Origin: Denitrobaculum tricleocarpae
GTDB taxonomy: Bacteria; Pseudomonadota; Alphaproteobacteria; Kiloniellales; Kiloniellaceae
Direction of reading: 5' to 3'
Length of the DNA: 64,000 bases
Assembly: GCF_007004665.1 (NCBI RefSeq)
Contig: NZ_ML660065.1
Coordinates: forward strand, 36,668 to 100,667
Part shown: piece after piece, positions 10,101 to 18,342 of the stretch
Layout: every line of letters begins with the position of its first letter
Position numbering within the stretch: position 1 is the stretch's first letter
Translations under genes and position numbers: made by a program
Notes under the pieces: generated by a model
What the model was told of the DNA's origin: nothing
What the model saw: only the letters and a program-made list of their open reading frames with translations
Database searches by the model: none

Positions 10101-10705
10101 TGAATCGCGACCCTGCTGCCTTTATCAGACTTCGGGACGGAAACGCGAGTGATTCCAGCCGGTAAATTCCTTTGCACGCGCTCCAGGCCAAACTCCGCCG
10201 CCTGATCGAACACGATAGTGGCCTCGCCCTCAGACTGCTCCAGGCGCGCCGCAACCGGCTTGTCCCAATCGAACACGATGCGGCTGTAGGTCGGGTGCTC
10301 ACCTGCCCGCACCCGGACGCGCCGGTCAGCTGCCTTCTGTGCGTAGAGGTCGACCACGACTTTGCCGTCGATCCGCGCGGACCGGACGTCGAATTCTCTC
10401 TTGAAGGGAAAGCGGACTTCACGCCCTTCAGCGCTGACCGTCGCCGCGCCGATGTACCGGAACAAAGCCTTCTGGGCAGCGGACAAGTCGTACTCGGCGC
10501 CAACTTGAAATCGGACCACAACCGCGTCCTTCTCGGCCTGGACGGTGAAGGGCGCTTCGGGCGGCGTATCAAACACAATCCGGGCAAAGTCCGGATGAAC
10601 ACCGCCACGGACCGTAATGGTCTCTGCGGCGAGACCAAATGCCGAGGTTGCCGTCAGCAGGAAAAACGCCAGCCAAAGCCGGGCAAAACGCAGACCGCGC
10701 ATCAT
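7103..10705 (-). CDS. 1200-residue exported TPR protein of the motility cluster
   Basis: A signal peptide (about residues 1-28) is followed by a beta-rich region with three AMIN-like segments ('VHPDFARIVFD', 'EHPTYSRIVFDW' and a related copy). A low-complexity Ala/Pro/Lys/Glu linker (about residues 235-340), another beta region and a C-terminal half of tetratricopeptide-like helical repeats complete it. It overlaps the preceding MotB-like gene (GGGAGAG ribosome-binding site before ATGATG), so it belongs to the cheY-cheZ-motB-like operon. A periplasmic scaffold role around the stator is inferred, not shown. Confidence 0.85.
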   Translation of the reverse strand: MMRGLRFARLWLAFFLLTATSAFGLAAETITVRGGVHPDFARIVFDTPPEAPFTVQAEKDAVVVRFQVGAEYDLSAAQKALFRYIGAATVSAEGREVRFPFKREFDVRSARIDGKVVVDLYAQKAADRRVRVRAGEHPTYSRIVFDWDKPVAARLEQSEGEATIVFDQAAEFGLERVQRNLPAGITRVSVPKSDKGSRVAIQASENSTFRLFRDGNKAVLDVTRPTQKQAAEANKAEPEQTEGKSLVNTAAPKATASAEKPEDPKASAVDKPTSLLPQKPQVDSTGPAGVAPDASAAQGNAPTPSAATNQATATKDADANPLEQEDKKAVNRPARQETAAEARLAKGVVRFATPESIRAAAAAQRAGAPIPEDNLVTLDAFRTELNVEAALAQGQDVGGDAGLVMLADDPDLPLLTPAPGKAPEPIEPTVLKFGWDRETGAAAFQRGNRLWLVFDRLGPFDLTRQLRRIAPHLEPIDRVPVQGGTAVRLTLPPLFAPRLAFDDNVWTVDIRRRVPLPEDAVSVSVTTGAKGPEVVFTRGDARTLLSIADPDLNDRIIVAPVRQPGLGVASVQQFAQFRALVSYQGVVLQPTAEGLAMSLEKRGVVVSGREPLQVSGSDARALPSTGERNPLAGGSMFDLEQARRGGDEEFTANKQELQRDVVRRDANKVGIARLDLARFYFGHGRAPEALGMLRLLDAENPALATDPEVVMMKGASQFLTDNFDEAARNLAHPALVGEREAVLWQSALAAKDQDWEAAATGFAETDDLIDQYARPVRTRLRLLEAEASLATGDTGGASLQLRKIEADEPTEAELAQVGYLRGRRLLLDGEEEEAEKLWKQIARNRHRPSSARARLALVDMGLNKETITDTEAIDELENLRFAWRGDKFEFALLRRLGDLYLAGGDYRQGLKSMRQAASHFPSSKRSEEVTRRMQQEFKDLYLSEKGQDVQAVTAVALYEEYKELTPPGEEGDAIITKLADRLVEVDLLERAGDLLEDQVTYRLKGEEKAKVAARAALIRLLERKPEDALRLLAESESDELPGGLVQQRRHLQARALAEAEREDEALALLEGDTASDALQLRAEILWKQRNWKDAGLALARLVPAEPPKRELSNKEALAVLNLAVALTLADDRPALELLAESYRDPMDETPQAESFALLSGDLIGNDVKSITEELAQIGQIQDFVTSYRQQLNSTQLSELE

Positions 10706-11502
10706 CTCTCCCCCGCGGTATCGAGCAGAACCACATCAAAGCGGCGCTGCACCGAAGCCCGAGCCCCCTGCCCGGTCGCATCGGCCTCCGGTGACTGAGT
10801 GTCGAATGCTTGGGGTGTCAGCGCGACACCGCGCGGGCGAATGCTTCCCGAATAGCCCGTGTCTTCCAGCAGGCGCGCCAGACGGATCGAGCGTCCGAGG
10901 GTTTGCGTCCAAACGGCTTCTCGCTCTGCGCCAACAGCGCCCGGGTCCAGGTCGTCGATTGGATAGCTGACAATTTCGACGCTGTTCGAAAGGCTCCGAA
11001 AAAGCCCGCCTAAGGCCAACATCGTGCGTTCCGCCGCCGCGCCAAGTTCATTGGACTGTCCCTCGAAGACGAGCGCATCGGGCAAAGACACGATCAGGCG
11101 ATCACCGAGATTGACAAAGTCCGCGCCTCGCAAAACCGCATCTTCTTCCAAGCGTTCCGAAAGGACATTCGCCAGATAGTCCAGATCGGTTCCGGGTATG
11201 GACTTGACGGGCACAATGTCCAATTGCGACTTGGGTTCAACGACCGTGGAGTCCTCGACGCTATCCAGACTCTCCGCCAGGGAACCGGTCAGGTTTTGCC
11301 ACTTCACCAGGTCGAGGCTGGACATCGAATACAAGAGAACGAAAAACGTCAGCATCAACGCGACCAGATCTGTAAAGGTTACCATCCAAGCGTTCGGCGA
11401 CGCGGCCGGGCGTGCAGCCGCGGTTGAGGCTGGGCGTGACATCCGCAGCGGCTGCACCTTCACCTTCAAGGTTTCTTCGCTGTTGAGGTCCGCTTGGGTC
11501 AT
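10702..11502 (-). CDS. motB: MotB-like stator/OmpA-family protein
   Basis: A 266-residue protein with a single N-terminal membrane helix containing 'AWMVTFTDLVALMLTFFVLLY'-type sequence. Its Asp (around residue 46) aligns with the ion-binding Asp of MotB/PomB. The C-terminal domain (about residues 130-260) resembles the OmpA/MotB peptidoglycan-binding fold and ends near 'RRFDVVLL'. It overlaps its neighbours on both sides by 4 bp. No motA lies in the window. It could be a true stator subunit or a paralogue. Confidence 0.8.
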   Translation of the reverse strand: MTQADLNSEETLKVKVQPLRMSRPASTAAARPAASPNAWMVTFTDLVALMLTFFVLLYSMSSLDLVKWQNLTGSLAESLDSVEDSTVVEPKSQLDIVPVKSIPGTDLDYLANVLSERLEEDAVLRGADFVNLGDRLIVSLPDALVFEGQSNELGAAAERTMLALGGLFRSLSNSVEIVSYPIDDLDPGAVGAEREAVWTQTLGRSIRLARLLEDTGYSGSIRPRGVALTPQAFDTQSPEADATGQGARASVQRRFDVVLLDTAGER

Positions 11503-12215
11503 GGCTGCGTCTCCGCGCCAGCTTGGGGATTGCCGGCCGCAGGGGTTCCAGCCTCGTCCGCAGGAACCTCGACACTGCGGAAATTCAGGAAGATCGCACC
11601 GGGCCGGCCAACCTCGAGCCCCGTCGAAACGCGCTCGACCGGCAGACCGGCGTTGGCGAGGTGCCGTGCAAGTTCCCCAAGACGCCGCAATTCGACGGAG
11701 CGCTCCTGCGCCCCATCCAGGCGCGCAAGTGCGTCCTCGGGAACGCCGTGCCGTACCTCCACCAGAAACGCATTACCCTTCGTGCCTGCTGCTAGCAGCG
11801 CCTTGCTCAGCCGCTGCAAAAGAAGATCACGGCCTGGATTCAATTCGGTCGCATTGCGTGCAAACAGCATGCTGGAAGGTAACTCGACCCGGACTTCGCT
11901 GTTGCGCGCCCCTTCGTTGAGGCGGATCGCCGGCAGGGTCGTATCCAGGAGATCGGCGAGTTCGTTCGCCAGTTCCCGGGCGCCTGAGAGCTGTCCGGAC
12001 CCTGCAGCCTGTTCGGAAAGATTTTTGTAGGCTTGAATGCGGCCGTCAAAGGCCTGGCTCACGCTGTCGATAACGACGCGCTGCTTATCCTCCTCAATCA
12101 CCGAGAGGGCGTTGAGCAAAATGAAGAATGCCAGAAGAAGGAGTTTGAGACTCAGCAGGGCGATTACATTGGGATCGCTTTGCCCCACGAAGGTCCTTGG
12201 CAGCGGACCAGCCAT
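11499..12215 (-). CDS. MotB-like membrane protein without the membrane Asp
   Basis: A 238-residue protein with an N-terminal membrane helix (about residues 17-39, 'ALLSLKLLLLAFFILLNALS') and a periplasmic C-terminal OmpA-like domain (about residues 115-215). The helix has the MotB 'LLLAFFILLNALS' pattern, but the position of the ion-binding Asp is occupied by a non-acidic residue. It sits between cheZ and the MotB-like gene and overlaps the latter. A structural or regulatory partner of a stator is the best guess. Confidence 0.75.
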   Translation of the reverse strand: MAGPLPRTFVGQSDPNVIALLSLKLLLLAFFILLNALSVIEEDKQRVVIDSVSQAFDGRIQAYKNLSEQAAGSGQLSGARELANELADLLDTTLPAIRLNEGARNSEVRVELPSSMLFARNATELNPGRDLLLQRLSKALLAAGTKGNAFLVEVRHGVPEDALARLDGAQERSVELRRLGELARHLANAGLPVERVSTGLEVGRPGAIFLNFRSVEVPADEAGTPAAGNPQAGAETQP

Positions 12216-12221
12216 CGCGAA

Positions 12222-12827
12222 TCAGTCGAAGCCCATAAGGGCGTCTATGTCATCCTGACTGATTTCATTTCCCGGCAGTTGAGGACCATTGCAAAGGTCT
12301 TCATCCGGCCGCTCTGCTTTGCCGTCGGCACGCTTGGGCGTGGCCGGGCGTTCGACACCGGCAGCCTTGAACTCTTCACCAAATGCCGCCAGCAAGGCCG
12401 TAACCTTGTTTTCGACATGTTGAAGGGCGTTGACGACCGTGCCAATCCGTTGTCCCGTAATGTCCTGAAAGCTACATGCTTCGTAGACCTGGGTCACCGA
12501 ATTGTTGATTTTGTCGGAAACCTCCTGATCGACGGTCTCAGCCAAAGCTTCGAGCTCTTCCATCGACCCCAGTATGGTATTGGTCGCAGCCTCGGTCGCG
12601 CCGACGATCGCCGCCAGTTCGTCCGTCGCGGTTGGCAGATGCTCACTGGTGATTTCATCTGCTCGAAGCGAGGCGATCTCTGCTTTGGCGTTTGTAATGA
12701 ACTCGGCGACCGACTCGACCTCAGCAAAGAGGCGCATGTTCACCGCTGAGAGATCCCCCTCAGCGGCTTCCATGTCGACCGCCGTGGCATTATCCACAGC
12801 GGTCTCTTTGCCCGCCGGCATTGACAT
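12222..12827 (-). CDS. cheZ: CheZ protein phosphatase
   Basis: A 201-residue helical protein. The catalytic motif 'FQDITGQRI' has Asp122 and Gln126, matching the Asp/Gln pair that CheZ inserts into the CheY active site. The C-terminal tail 'DDIDALMGF' is a CheY-binding peptide-like end. CheZ removes phosphate from CheY-P and ends the switch signal. It lies 11 bp downstream of cheY in the same operon. Confidence 0.93.
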   Translation of the reverse strand: MSMPAGKETAVDNATAVDMEAAEGDLSAVNMRLFAEVESVAEFITNAKAEIASLRADEITSEHLPTATDELAAIVGATEAATNTILGSMEELEALAETVDQEVSDKINNSVTQVYEACSFQDITGQRIGTVVNALQHVENKVTALLAAFGEEFKAAGVERPATPKRADGKAERPDEDLCNGPQLPGNEISQDDIDALMGFD

Positions 12828-12838
12828 CTGTCTGATCC

Positions 12839-13228
12839 TTAAAACGCACCAAGGACGGCGGTCAGCTTGCTTTTCAGCGTCGCGGCGTTGAACGGCTTGA
12901 CGATGTAGTTGTTCACACCGGCCTGCTTGGCGGCAACGACGTTCTCGCTTTTGCTCTCAGCGGTGATCATGATGAACGGCAGAGCCTGAAGCTGATTGTC
13001 GGTGCGGCATTCCTTGAGAAGCTGCAGACCACTCATGGGCTCCATGTTCCAGTCGGAAATCACCAGACCGTAGGACTTATCGCGCAGTTTCTGCAGCGCG
13101 GCACTGCCATCAGCGGCTTCATCAACATTGTTGAAACCCAGCTGCTTCAGCAGATTACGAATGATACGAAGCATCGTCTTGTAATCATCGACGATCAAAA
13201 TCGGCATGTTCATGTCGACAGCGGACAT
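12839..13228 (-). CDS. cheY: CheY chemotaxis response regulator
   Basis: A 129-residue single receiver domain with acidic pair Asp14/Asp15, phospho-acceptor Asp59 (in 'VISDWNMEPMSG'), Thr89 and Lys111 in the 'VKPF' loop. That is the full receiver active site. CheY-P binds FliM at the flagellar switch. A good AGGAG site precedes the ATG. It is the first gene of the operon cheY-cheZ-motB-like pair-TPR. Confidence 0.96.
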   Translation of the reverse strand: MSAVDMNMPILIVDDYKTMLRIIRNLLKQLGFNNVDEAADGSAALQKLRDKSYGLVISDWNMEPMSGLQLLKECRTDNQLQALPFIMITAESKSENVVAAKQAGVNNYIVKPFNAATLKSKLTAVLGAF

Positions 13229-13363
13229 ATTAGTCTCCTTTAATTACCGGCGGTCCCCTCAGAGCGATTCCACTGAACCGGCTCGTAAAACCTGTTGAAC
13301 ATTAACGGTATTCGATTAACGCAGCGTAAACGGCACGGCGCTCAAATCGTTGAATTCGGTTTA

Positions 13364-14086
13364 CTATTTGGCAATGGGCAGGGTCCGGCGCTGGGCCAGT
13401 TCCAAGGTGATGGTTTTTGCCCGCTCAGGATCCATTTTCGCTAGGATTGGCGCGGTTTTGCGCTCTTTCATCCGCTCGATAACGTCCAGCAACACCGCCA
13501 GGTCGAGCTGTTCGAAGATGCGCGCCGCATCTTTGGGCTTCATCGCCTCATATATCCTCACGAGGCTTTTCATTTGAGCCTCGGTTTCCTCGTCATGCTC
13601 CTCGAGCAGTCCTTCGATCGACTTACGCAGCGCCTCCAGCTCCGCCACTTTCTCGTCGATCCGGCTCTCCGCGGCCTTCAGCAGGACTTCACGCTGATCA
13701 AGGGCCCGTCCGCGCTGTTCGATCTCCTCGCGGCGCTCGGACAGGGACTGCAAGAGGTTGATTTCTTCGTCGGTCAGGGAGAAAGGATCGCGGGGCTGTT
13801 TGCTTTCAGCCGAATCAGCCCGGACGTCGCCGCTCTCGGCTGTGTCCTCATCCTGCGCGACGGCAGCCGTTTCAACTGTCTCGCCTGCCGCAGCGGGTTC
13901 GGCAGCCTCGTCTCCGGCAGCTTCAGCGCCCTCATCCGCCTCTTCGTCCGCCGGTTTGGCGGCAAGCTGCTCAAATCCGGTTTTTGCGGCGGTTGCGGAG
14001 GAGATTCCCTGCCAAATATTGCCGACCTTCACCGTGAACAAGGCGGCGGCGGCAAGAATAACAAATGGCAGCAAACGAAGTCGCAT
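13364..14086 (-). CDS. motE: MotE-type flagellar chaperone (MgtE N-domain-like)
   Basis: A 240-residue protein with an N-terminal membrane anchor (about residues 3-24). A disordered Ala/Glu-rich linker and a coiled coil (about residues 110-165) follow. The C-terminal FliG/MgtE-N-like domain contains 'YEAMKPKDAARIFEQLD' and 'ILAKMDPERAK'. MotE proteins stabilise the periplasmic MotC stator factor in rhizobia. Here the gene is in the fliL-fliM-DUF6468 block. Confidence 0.85.
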   Translation of the reverse strand: MRLRLLPFVILAAAALFTVKVGNIWQGISSATAAKTGFEQLAAKPADEEADEGAEAAGDEAAEPAAAGETVETAAVAQDEDTAESGDVRADSAESKQPRDPFSLTDEEINLLQSLSERREEIEQRGRALDQREVLLKAAESRIDEKVAELEALRKSIEGLLEEHDEETEAQMKSLVRIYEAMKPKDAARIFEQLDLAVLLDVIERMKERKTAPILAKMDPERAKTITLELAQRRTLPIAK

Positions 14087-14247
14087 GGATACCTTCCTCG
14101 TACGGGATCCTATTGGATCTGGGCGGCTTCGCTCTTGTTCCGCCCGAATAGTCAGAGCTTTTAATCTGCCAGTAGTGTTAACTGACTGAATTGCATATCT
14201 CTTAAATGAGCCGGTCAGCCCGCCATGGAGAGATTACATCAGGTGGA

Positions 14248-14844
14248 TTAACGCATTCTTTGCAAAGCCTTCAGCAACGCCTGTGCGCCTGGATTTTCGG
14301 ATGACAGGTTCAGCCGCTCCGAAATCGGCACATCGGGATCGGCATCTTCGTCATGCATCCCGGGCGAAACCTTGGGTGCCGCGGAGCTCTGGCCAGCGCC
14401 CATGTCAGAGTTCGGGCGCAGCTGTCGCGCGCCCGCATCTCTTTGTCCCGTCGACACGACGTTCCGGCCGCCCCCGCGTGTGCTGCCGAAACCACTGCCG
14501 CCCAGACTGTCACGAGCCGTAGCCGAAGCACTTTCGAGCTGGTTGGAAAGCGTCTCGCCCCGCTCAACCAGAAACTTGAGATCGGTCAGCATTTTAGCGG
14601 CGCCCTCGACCTGTTTTTGGAGCTCGTTTCCGCTCGAGCCGGCGTGAGAGCGCAACTCCGCCAAGCCCTCCTCGGCTTTGAGTGTTGAATCAGCGAAGTC
14701 TTTGATCAAGCTCTCCATCTCGTCTTTCGACTTGCGAAGAGCGCCCAGTTTCCGGTCGAGGATTGCTGCATAAACGATGGTCGCGACCAAAAGGCCCGCC
14801 ACAATCAGATCTACTATCAAAGTGAAATCAAACCCTGTGCTCAC
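14248..14844 (-). CDS. DUF6468 flagellar-cluster membrane protein
   Basis: A 198-residue protein with one N-terminal membrane helix (about residues 8-30), a coiled coil (about residues 33-110, including 'LDRKLGALRKSKDEMESLI') and a low-complexity Gly/Ser/Arg linker. The short conserved C-terminus 'ALLKALQRMR' completes it. This architecture is that of the DUF6468 family seen beside fliM in alphaproteobacteria. It overlaps the fliM stop by 4 bp. The function is not established. Confidence 0.8.
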   Translation of the reverse strand: MSTGFDFTLIVDLIVAGLLVATIVYAAILDRKLGALRKSKDEMESLIKDFADSTLKAEEGLAELRSHAGSSGNELQKQVEGAAKMLTDLKFLVERGETLSNQLESASATARDSLGGSGFGSTRGGGRNVVSTGQRDAGARQLRPNSDMGAGQSSAAPKVSPGMHDEDADPDVPISERLNLSSENPGAQALLKALQRMR

Positions 14845-15950
14845 GACGCTTCACTCTCCCGCGCCAGCTTGTTAACCACGCGGACGGCAATGCTGCCGTT
14901 TTTGCGCCCCATGTTCCCCTGGAACATCGGCACATCCCCGCACCGCATCTCGATTGCGGAGGCCGGTGTGGTGGAGAGCTCGAGATGGCTCCCGACTTCC
15001 CAGTTCATAATCTCACCCAGGGGCAGCTCGACCTGCTCCAGGACGGCCTGGATGGGAACGTCGGTCTGCCAGAGTTCCGCCGTCAGGTGGCCTTCCCAGA
15101 TGGAATCCCGTCCGAACTTTTCGCCCATGAACATCTGCAGCAGCAGTTCACGAACCGGCTCCAGAGTTGCGTAAGGGATCAGGAGTTCGATCCGGCCACC
15201 CCGGTCTTCCATATCGACCCGCAAGGTGATGACGATGGTTGCGTTGGCATGGCGTGCGATCGTCGCGAAACGCGGGTTGGTCTCGAGGCGCTCAAAGCGG
15301 AAATTCACCGGTGAAAGCGGGTCGAAGGCGCTGGAAAGATCCGCCAGCACAACATGAACCATCCGCTCGACGAGGTTTCTCTCGATAGTTGTATATGGCC
15401 GACCCTCAATCCGCATCGCCGCGGTTCCCCTGCGCCCACCAAGCAACACGTCGACGATCGAATAAATCAGGGCGGAATCGACGGTCATGAGACCGAAATT
15501 GTCCCACTCCTCGGCCTTGAAGACCGAGAGCATCGCCGGCAGGGGAATTGAGTTCAGATAATCGCCAAAGCGGGCCGAGGTGATGTTGTCCAGGCTGACT
15601 TCAACGTTATCGGAGGTAAAGTTACGCAGAGACGTCGACATCATCCGCACAAGGCGATCAAAGACGACCTCGAGCATCGGCAACCGCTCGTAGGACACCA
15701 ACGCGGAGTTGAGGATTGCCTGGATGCCGGACTGCGCAACATCGTCGTCCGCGGAGGTATCGACCCCCAACAGACTGTCGATTTCACTTTGATCGAGAAC
15801 CCGGGTGGAACCGGCGGCACCCCCCATCTCATCGCCGTCACCTTCAGCTTCGCCGCCGCCCTCTTCGTCGTCATCCGCCATGGCCTCCCACTCGGCCATC
15901 ATTGCATCCTGATCGACTTCTTCGGTTTCGGTTTCTGTTTCTTCAGCCAT
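14841..15950 (-). CDS. fliM: Flagellar motor switch protein FliM
   Basis: A 369-residue C-ring protein. The CheY-P-binding peptide 'LDQSEIDSLLGV' lies near residues 52-63 instead of at the extreme N-terminus, after an acidic extension rich in Glu and Asp. The CheC-like middle domain (about residues 80-270) and the C-terminal SpoA domain ('LELSTTPASAIEMRCGDVPMFQG') are complete. It lies 12 bp downstream of fliL. FliM sets rotation direction together with FliG and FliN, which are not in this window. Confidence 0.95.
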   Translation of the reverse strand: MAEETETETEEVDQDAMMAEWEAMADDDEEGGGEAEGDGDEMGGAAGSTRVLDQSEIDSLLGVDTSADDDVAQSGIQAILNSALVSYERLPMLEVVFDRLVRMMSTSLRNFTSDNVEVSLDNITSARFGDYLNSIPLPAMLSVFKAEEWDNFGLMTVDSALIYSIVDVLLGGRRGTAAMRIEGRPYTTIERNLVERMVHVVLADLSSAFDPLSPVNFRFERLETNPRFATIARHANATIVITLRVDMEDRGGRIELLIPYATLEPVRELLLQMFMGEKFGRDSIWEGHLTAELWQTDVPIQAVLEQVELPLGEIMNWEVGSHLELSTTPASAIEMRCGDVPMFQGNMGRKNGSIAVRVVNKLARESEAS

Positions 15951-15962
15951 TTACGTCAACCG

Positions 15963-16490
<528 letters not shown>

Positions 16491-16707
16491 ATACGCAGGA
16501 CTCTTTGGTTTTCATAAACTTAACTGGCGGTAAGCCTACGCTCTGATGGTTAAAAAGTCGTTGAAATCGGGGCCCGCCGTAGAGAGAGCGTTAATCCTGC
16601 AAGCCGGGGCAAGAACTACCCGGCAAGCCCTGCCGCAAGGGCGAAGCCAGGCGTTGTCTCCCCACGCCAACCGGCTGTTTTCCGGGGTTTTTCATGAAGA
16701 CTGCTTT

Positions 16708-16723
16708 TGGCACGGGTCGTGCA
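16708..16723 (+). promoter_or_regulatory. Sigma-54 promoter of flgF-flgG-flgA-flgH
   Basis: TGGCACGGGTCGTGCA matches the sigma-54 consensus TGGCACG-N4-TTGCA with the invariant GG (-24) and GC (-12) correctly spaced. It lies about 70 bp upstream of the flgF start. A GGCA-N5-TGCC palindrome at 16622-16634 sits about 105 bp upstream of the expected start site. The rest of the 300-bp gap between fliL and flgF holds no gene that I can support. Confidence 0.75.
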
Positions 16724-16794
16724 AAGACCAGTGCGATCATGTGTGACCGGTAACGCGCTGCTGGAAACACGAGCAAAAATTCGGACGGTCTGCG

Positions 16795-17520
16795 ATGGAA
16801 AATACCGGTTACATAGCTCTCTCCCGCCAGTCGGTGCTGCGGCGCCAGATGGACATCATTGCCAATAACATGGCGAACATGACCACCCCGGCCTTCAAGG
16901 GCGAGGACATGATGTTTGTCGAGCATCTCAAAAAGACCGCCAACAACGATCGGGTCAGCCTGGTACAGGACCTTGCGCTCCTGCGGAACCTCAACGCCGG
17001 CCCCATGACCAAAACCGACAATCCGCTCGATCTTGCCATCAACGGAGACGGCTACTTCGTTGTCGAGACGCCCGACGGTGAACGCTACACCCGCAACGGC
17101 ACCTTTCAGTTGAACCAGGACGGCCAGATCGTCACCACGCAGGGCGATCCCGTGCTGGGCATCGACGGCAACGCCATCACCATTCCGCCGAACGAACCGC
17201 ACATCTCCATCACCCGAGACGGCAGCATTTCAGCCGGTGAGACACTAATCGGCCGCATTCAAATCGTCGGCTTCGAAAACGAGCAAGAGCTCGAAAAGCA
17301 ATCGAACAGCCTTTTCGCTCGGGGAGAACAGGAGCCTCAGGTCGCCGAAGGCGCCGAGGTCGCCCAGGGCATGATCGAAGGCTCGAACGTCCAGGGCATC
17401 GTCGAGATGACGAAGATGATCACAACCGTCCGCAGCTATAGCTCCACAAGCAAACTCGTCGATCAGGAACACGAGCGCCAACGCCGGGCGATCCAGGTTC
17501 TGGCTTCGTCACAGCAGTAG
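16795..17520 (+). CDS. flgF: Flagellar proximal rod protein FlgF
   Basis: A 241-residue rod protein. The N-terminal rod motif 'SRQSVLRRQMDIIANNMANMTTPAFKGE' is followed by the FlgE/F/G core ('NPLDLAINGDGYFVVETPDGERYTRNGTF'). The C-terminal helix 'GIVEMTKMITTVRSY' is the usual D0 partner. It is the first gene of the flgFGAH operon, followed by flgG after 18 bp. Confidence 0.96.
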   Translation: MENTGYIALSRQSVLRRQMDIIANNMANMTTPAFKGEDMMFVEHLKKTANNDRVSLVQDLALLRNLNAGPMTKTDNPLDLAINGDGYFVVETPDGERYTRNGTFQLNQDGQIVTTQGDPVLGIDGNAITIPPNEPHISITRDGSISAGETLIGRIQIVGFENEQELEKQSNSLFARGEQEPQVAEGAEVAQGMIEGSNVQGIVEMTKMITTVRSYSSTSKLVDQEHERQRRAIQVLASSQQ

Positions 17521-17538
17521 AAGTAGAGGAATAAACTC

Positions 17539-18324
17539 ATGAGATCATTGAACATTGGCGCTACGGGCATGCTGGCACAGCAGCTCAATGTCGAAGTCAT
17601 CTCGAACAACATCGCGAACATGAACACCACCGGTTTCAAACGCCAGCGTGCAGAGTTCAACGATCTGCTCTATCAGAACCTGCGCCGGGTCGGTTCCACC
17701 TCGTCGGACACCGGCACGATTGTGCCGACGGGTGTTCAGGTTGGCCTGGGTGTCAAACCCGCCGCCGTTTACCGGATCACCGAACAGGGCAATATCTCCA
17801 TCACCGACAATCCCCTGGACGTTGCGATCAATGGCGAGGGCTATTTCACCATCGAACTGCCGTCCGGTGAAACCGGCTACACCCGTGCGGGCGCGTTTCA
17901 GCTTTCTCCCGACGGCGACATCGTGACACCGGACGGCTACGTCATTCAGCCCGGCATCACGATCCCCATCAACGCGACATCGATCTCCATCAACGCCAGC
18001 GGCGAGGTCTCTGTCGATATTGATGGTCAGGTCGCGCCGCAGGTGGTTGGAAACATCGAGCTGGCCACCTTCCCCAACCCCGCCGGCCTGGATGCGATCG
18101 GAGACAATATGTTCCTGCAAACCGCGGCCTCGGGTCAGGCAAGCGTGGCCACTCCGACTTCGACCGGAACCGGCTCCCTTCTTCAAGGAGCTCTGGAGAC
18201 CTCGAACGTCAATGTTGTTGCCGAGATCACCAACCTGATCACCGCGCAGCGTGCTTACGAGATGAACTCGAAGGTCATCCAGTCCTCCGACGAGATGATG
18301 CAAAGCGTCTCCAACCTTCGCTAA
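17539..18324 (+). CDS. flgG: Flagellar distal rod protein FlgG
   Basis: A 261-residue distal rod protein. Its N-terminal 'LNVEVISNNIANMNTTGFKRQR' rod motif is followed by a short FlgG-specific insert (about residues 42-65) and the 'NPLDVAINGEGYFTIELPSGETGYTRAG' core. The C-terminal 'SNVNVVAEITNLITAQRAYEMNSKVIQ' helix is typical. Length is close to the E. coli protein. Exported by the type III apparatus and polymerised outside FlgF. Confidence 0.97.
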   Translation: MRSLNIGATGMLAQQLNVEVISNNIANMNTTGFKRQRAEFNDLLYQNLRRVGSTSSDTGTIVPTGVQVGLGVKPAAVYRITEQGNISITDNPLDVAINGEGYFTIELPSGETGYTRAGAFQLSPDGDIVTPDGYVIQPGITIPINATSISINASGEVSVDIDGQVAPQVVGNIELATFPNPAGLDAIGDNMFLQTAASGQASVATPTSTGTGSLLQGALETSNVNVVAEITNLITAQRAYEMNSKVIQSSDEMMQSVSNLR

Positions 18325-18342
18325 GTTAAGAGGAGTTTGATC

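Noticed and set aside
12033..12749. 238-codon plus-strand ORF opposite cheZ
   Set aside because: It is a shadow in GC-rich DNA; cheZ on the other strand has a clear catalytic motif and operon context.
16635..16649. Sigma-54-like TGGCTTCGCCCTTGC on the minus strand as a fliL promoter
   Set aside because: GG/GC spacing fits but the -24 element is weak (TGGCTT), the leader would be long and a motif of the flgF promoter overlaps; kept only as a possibility.
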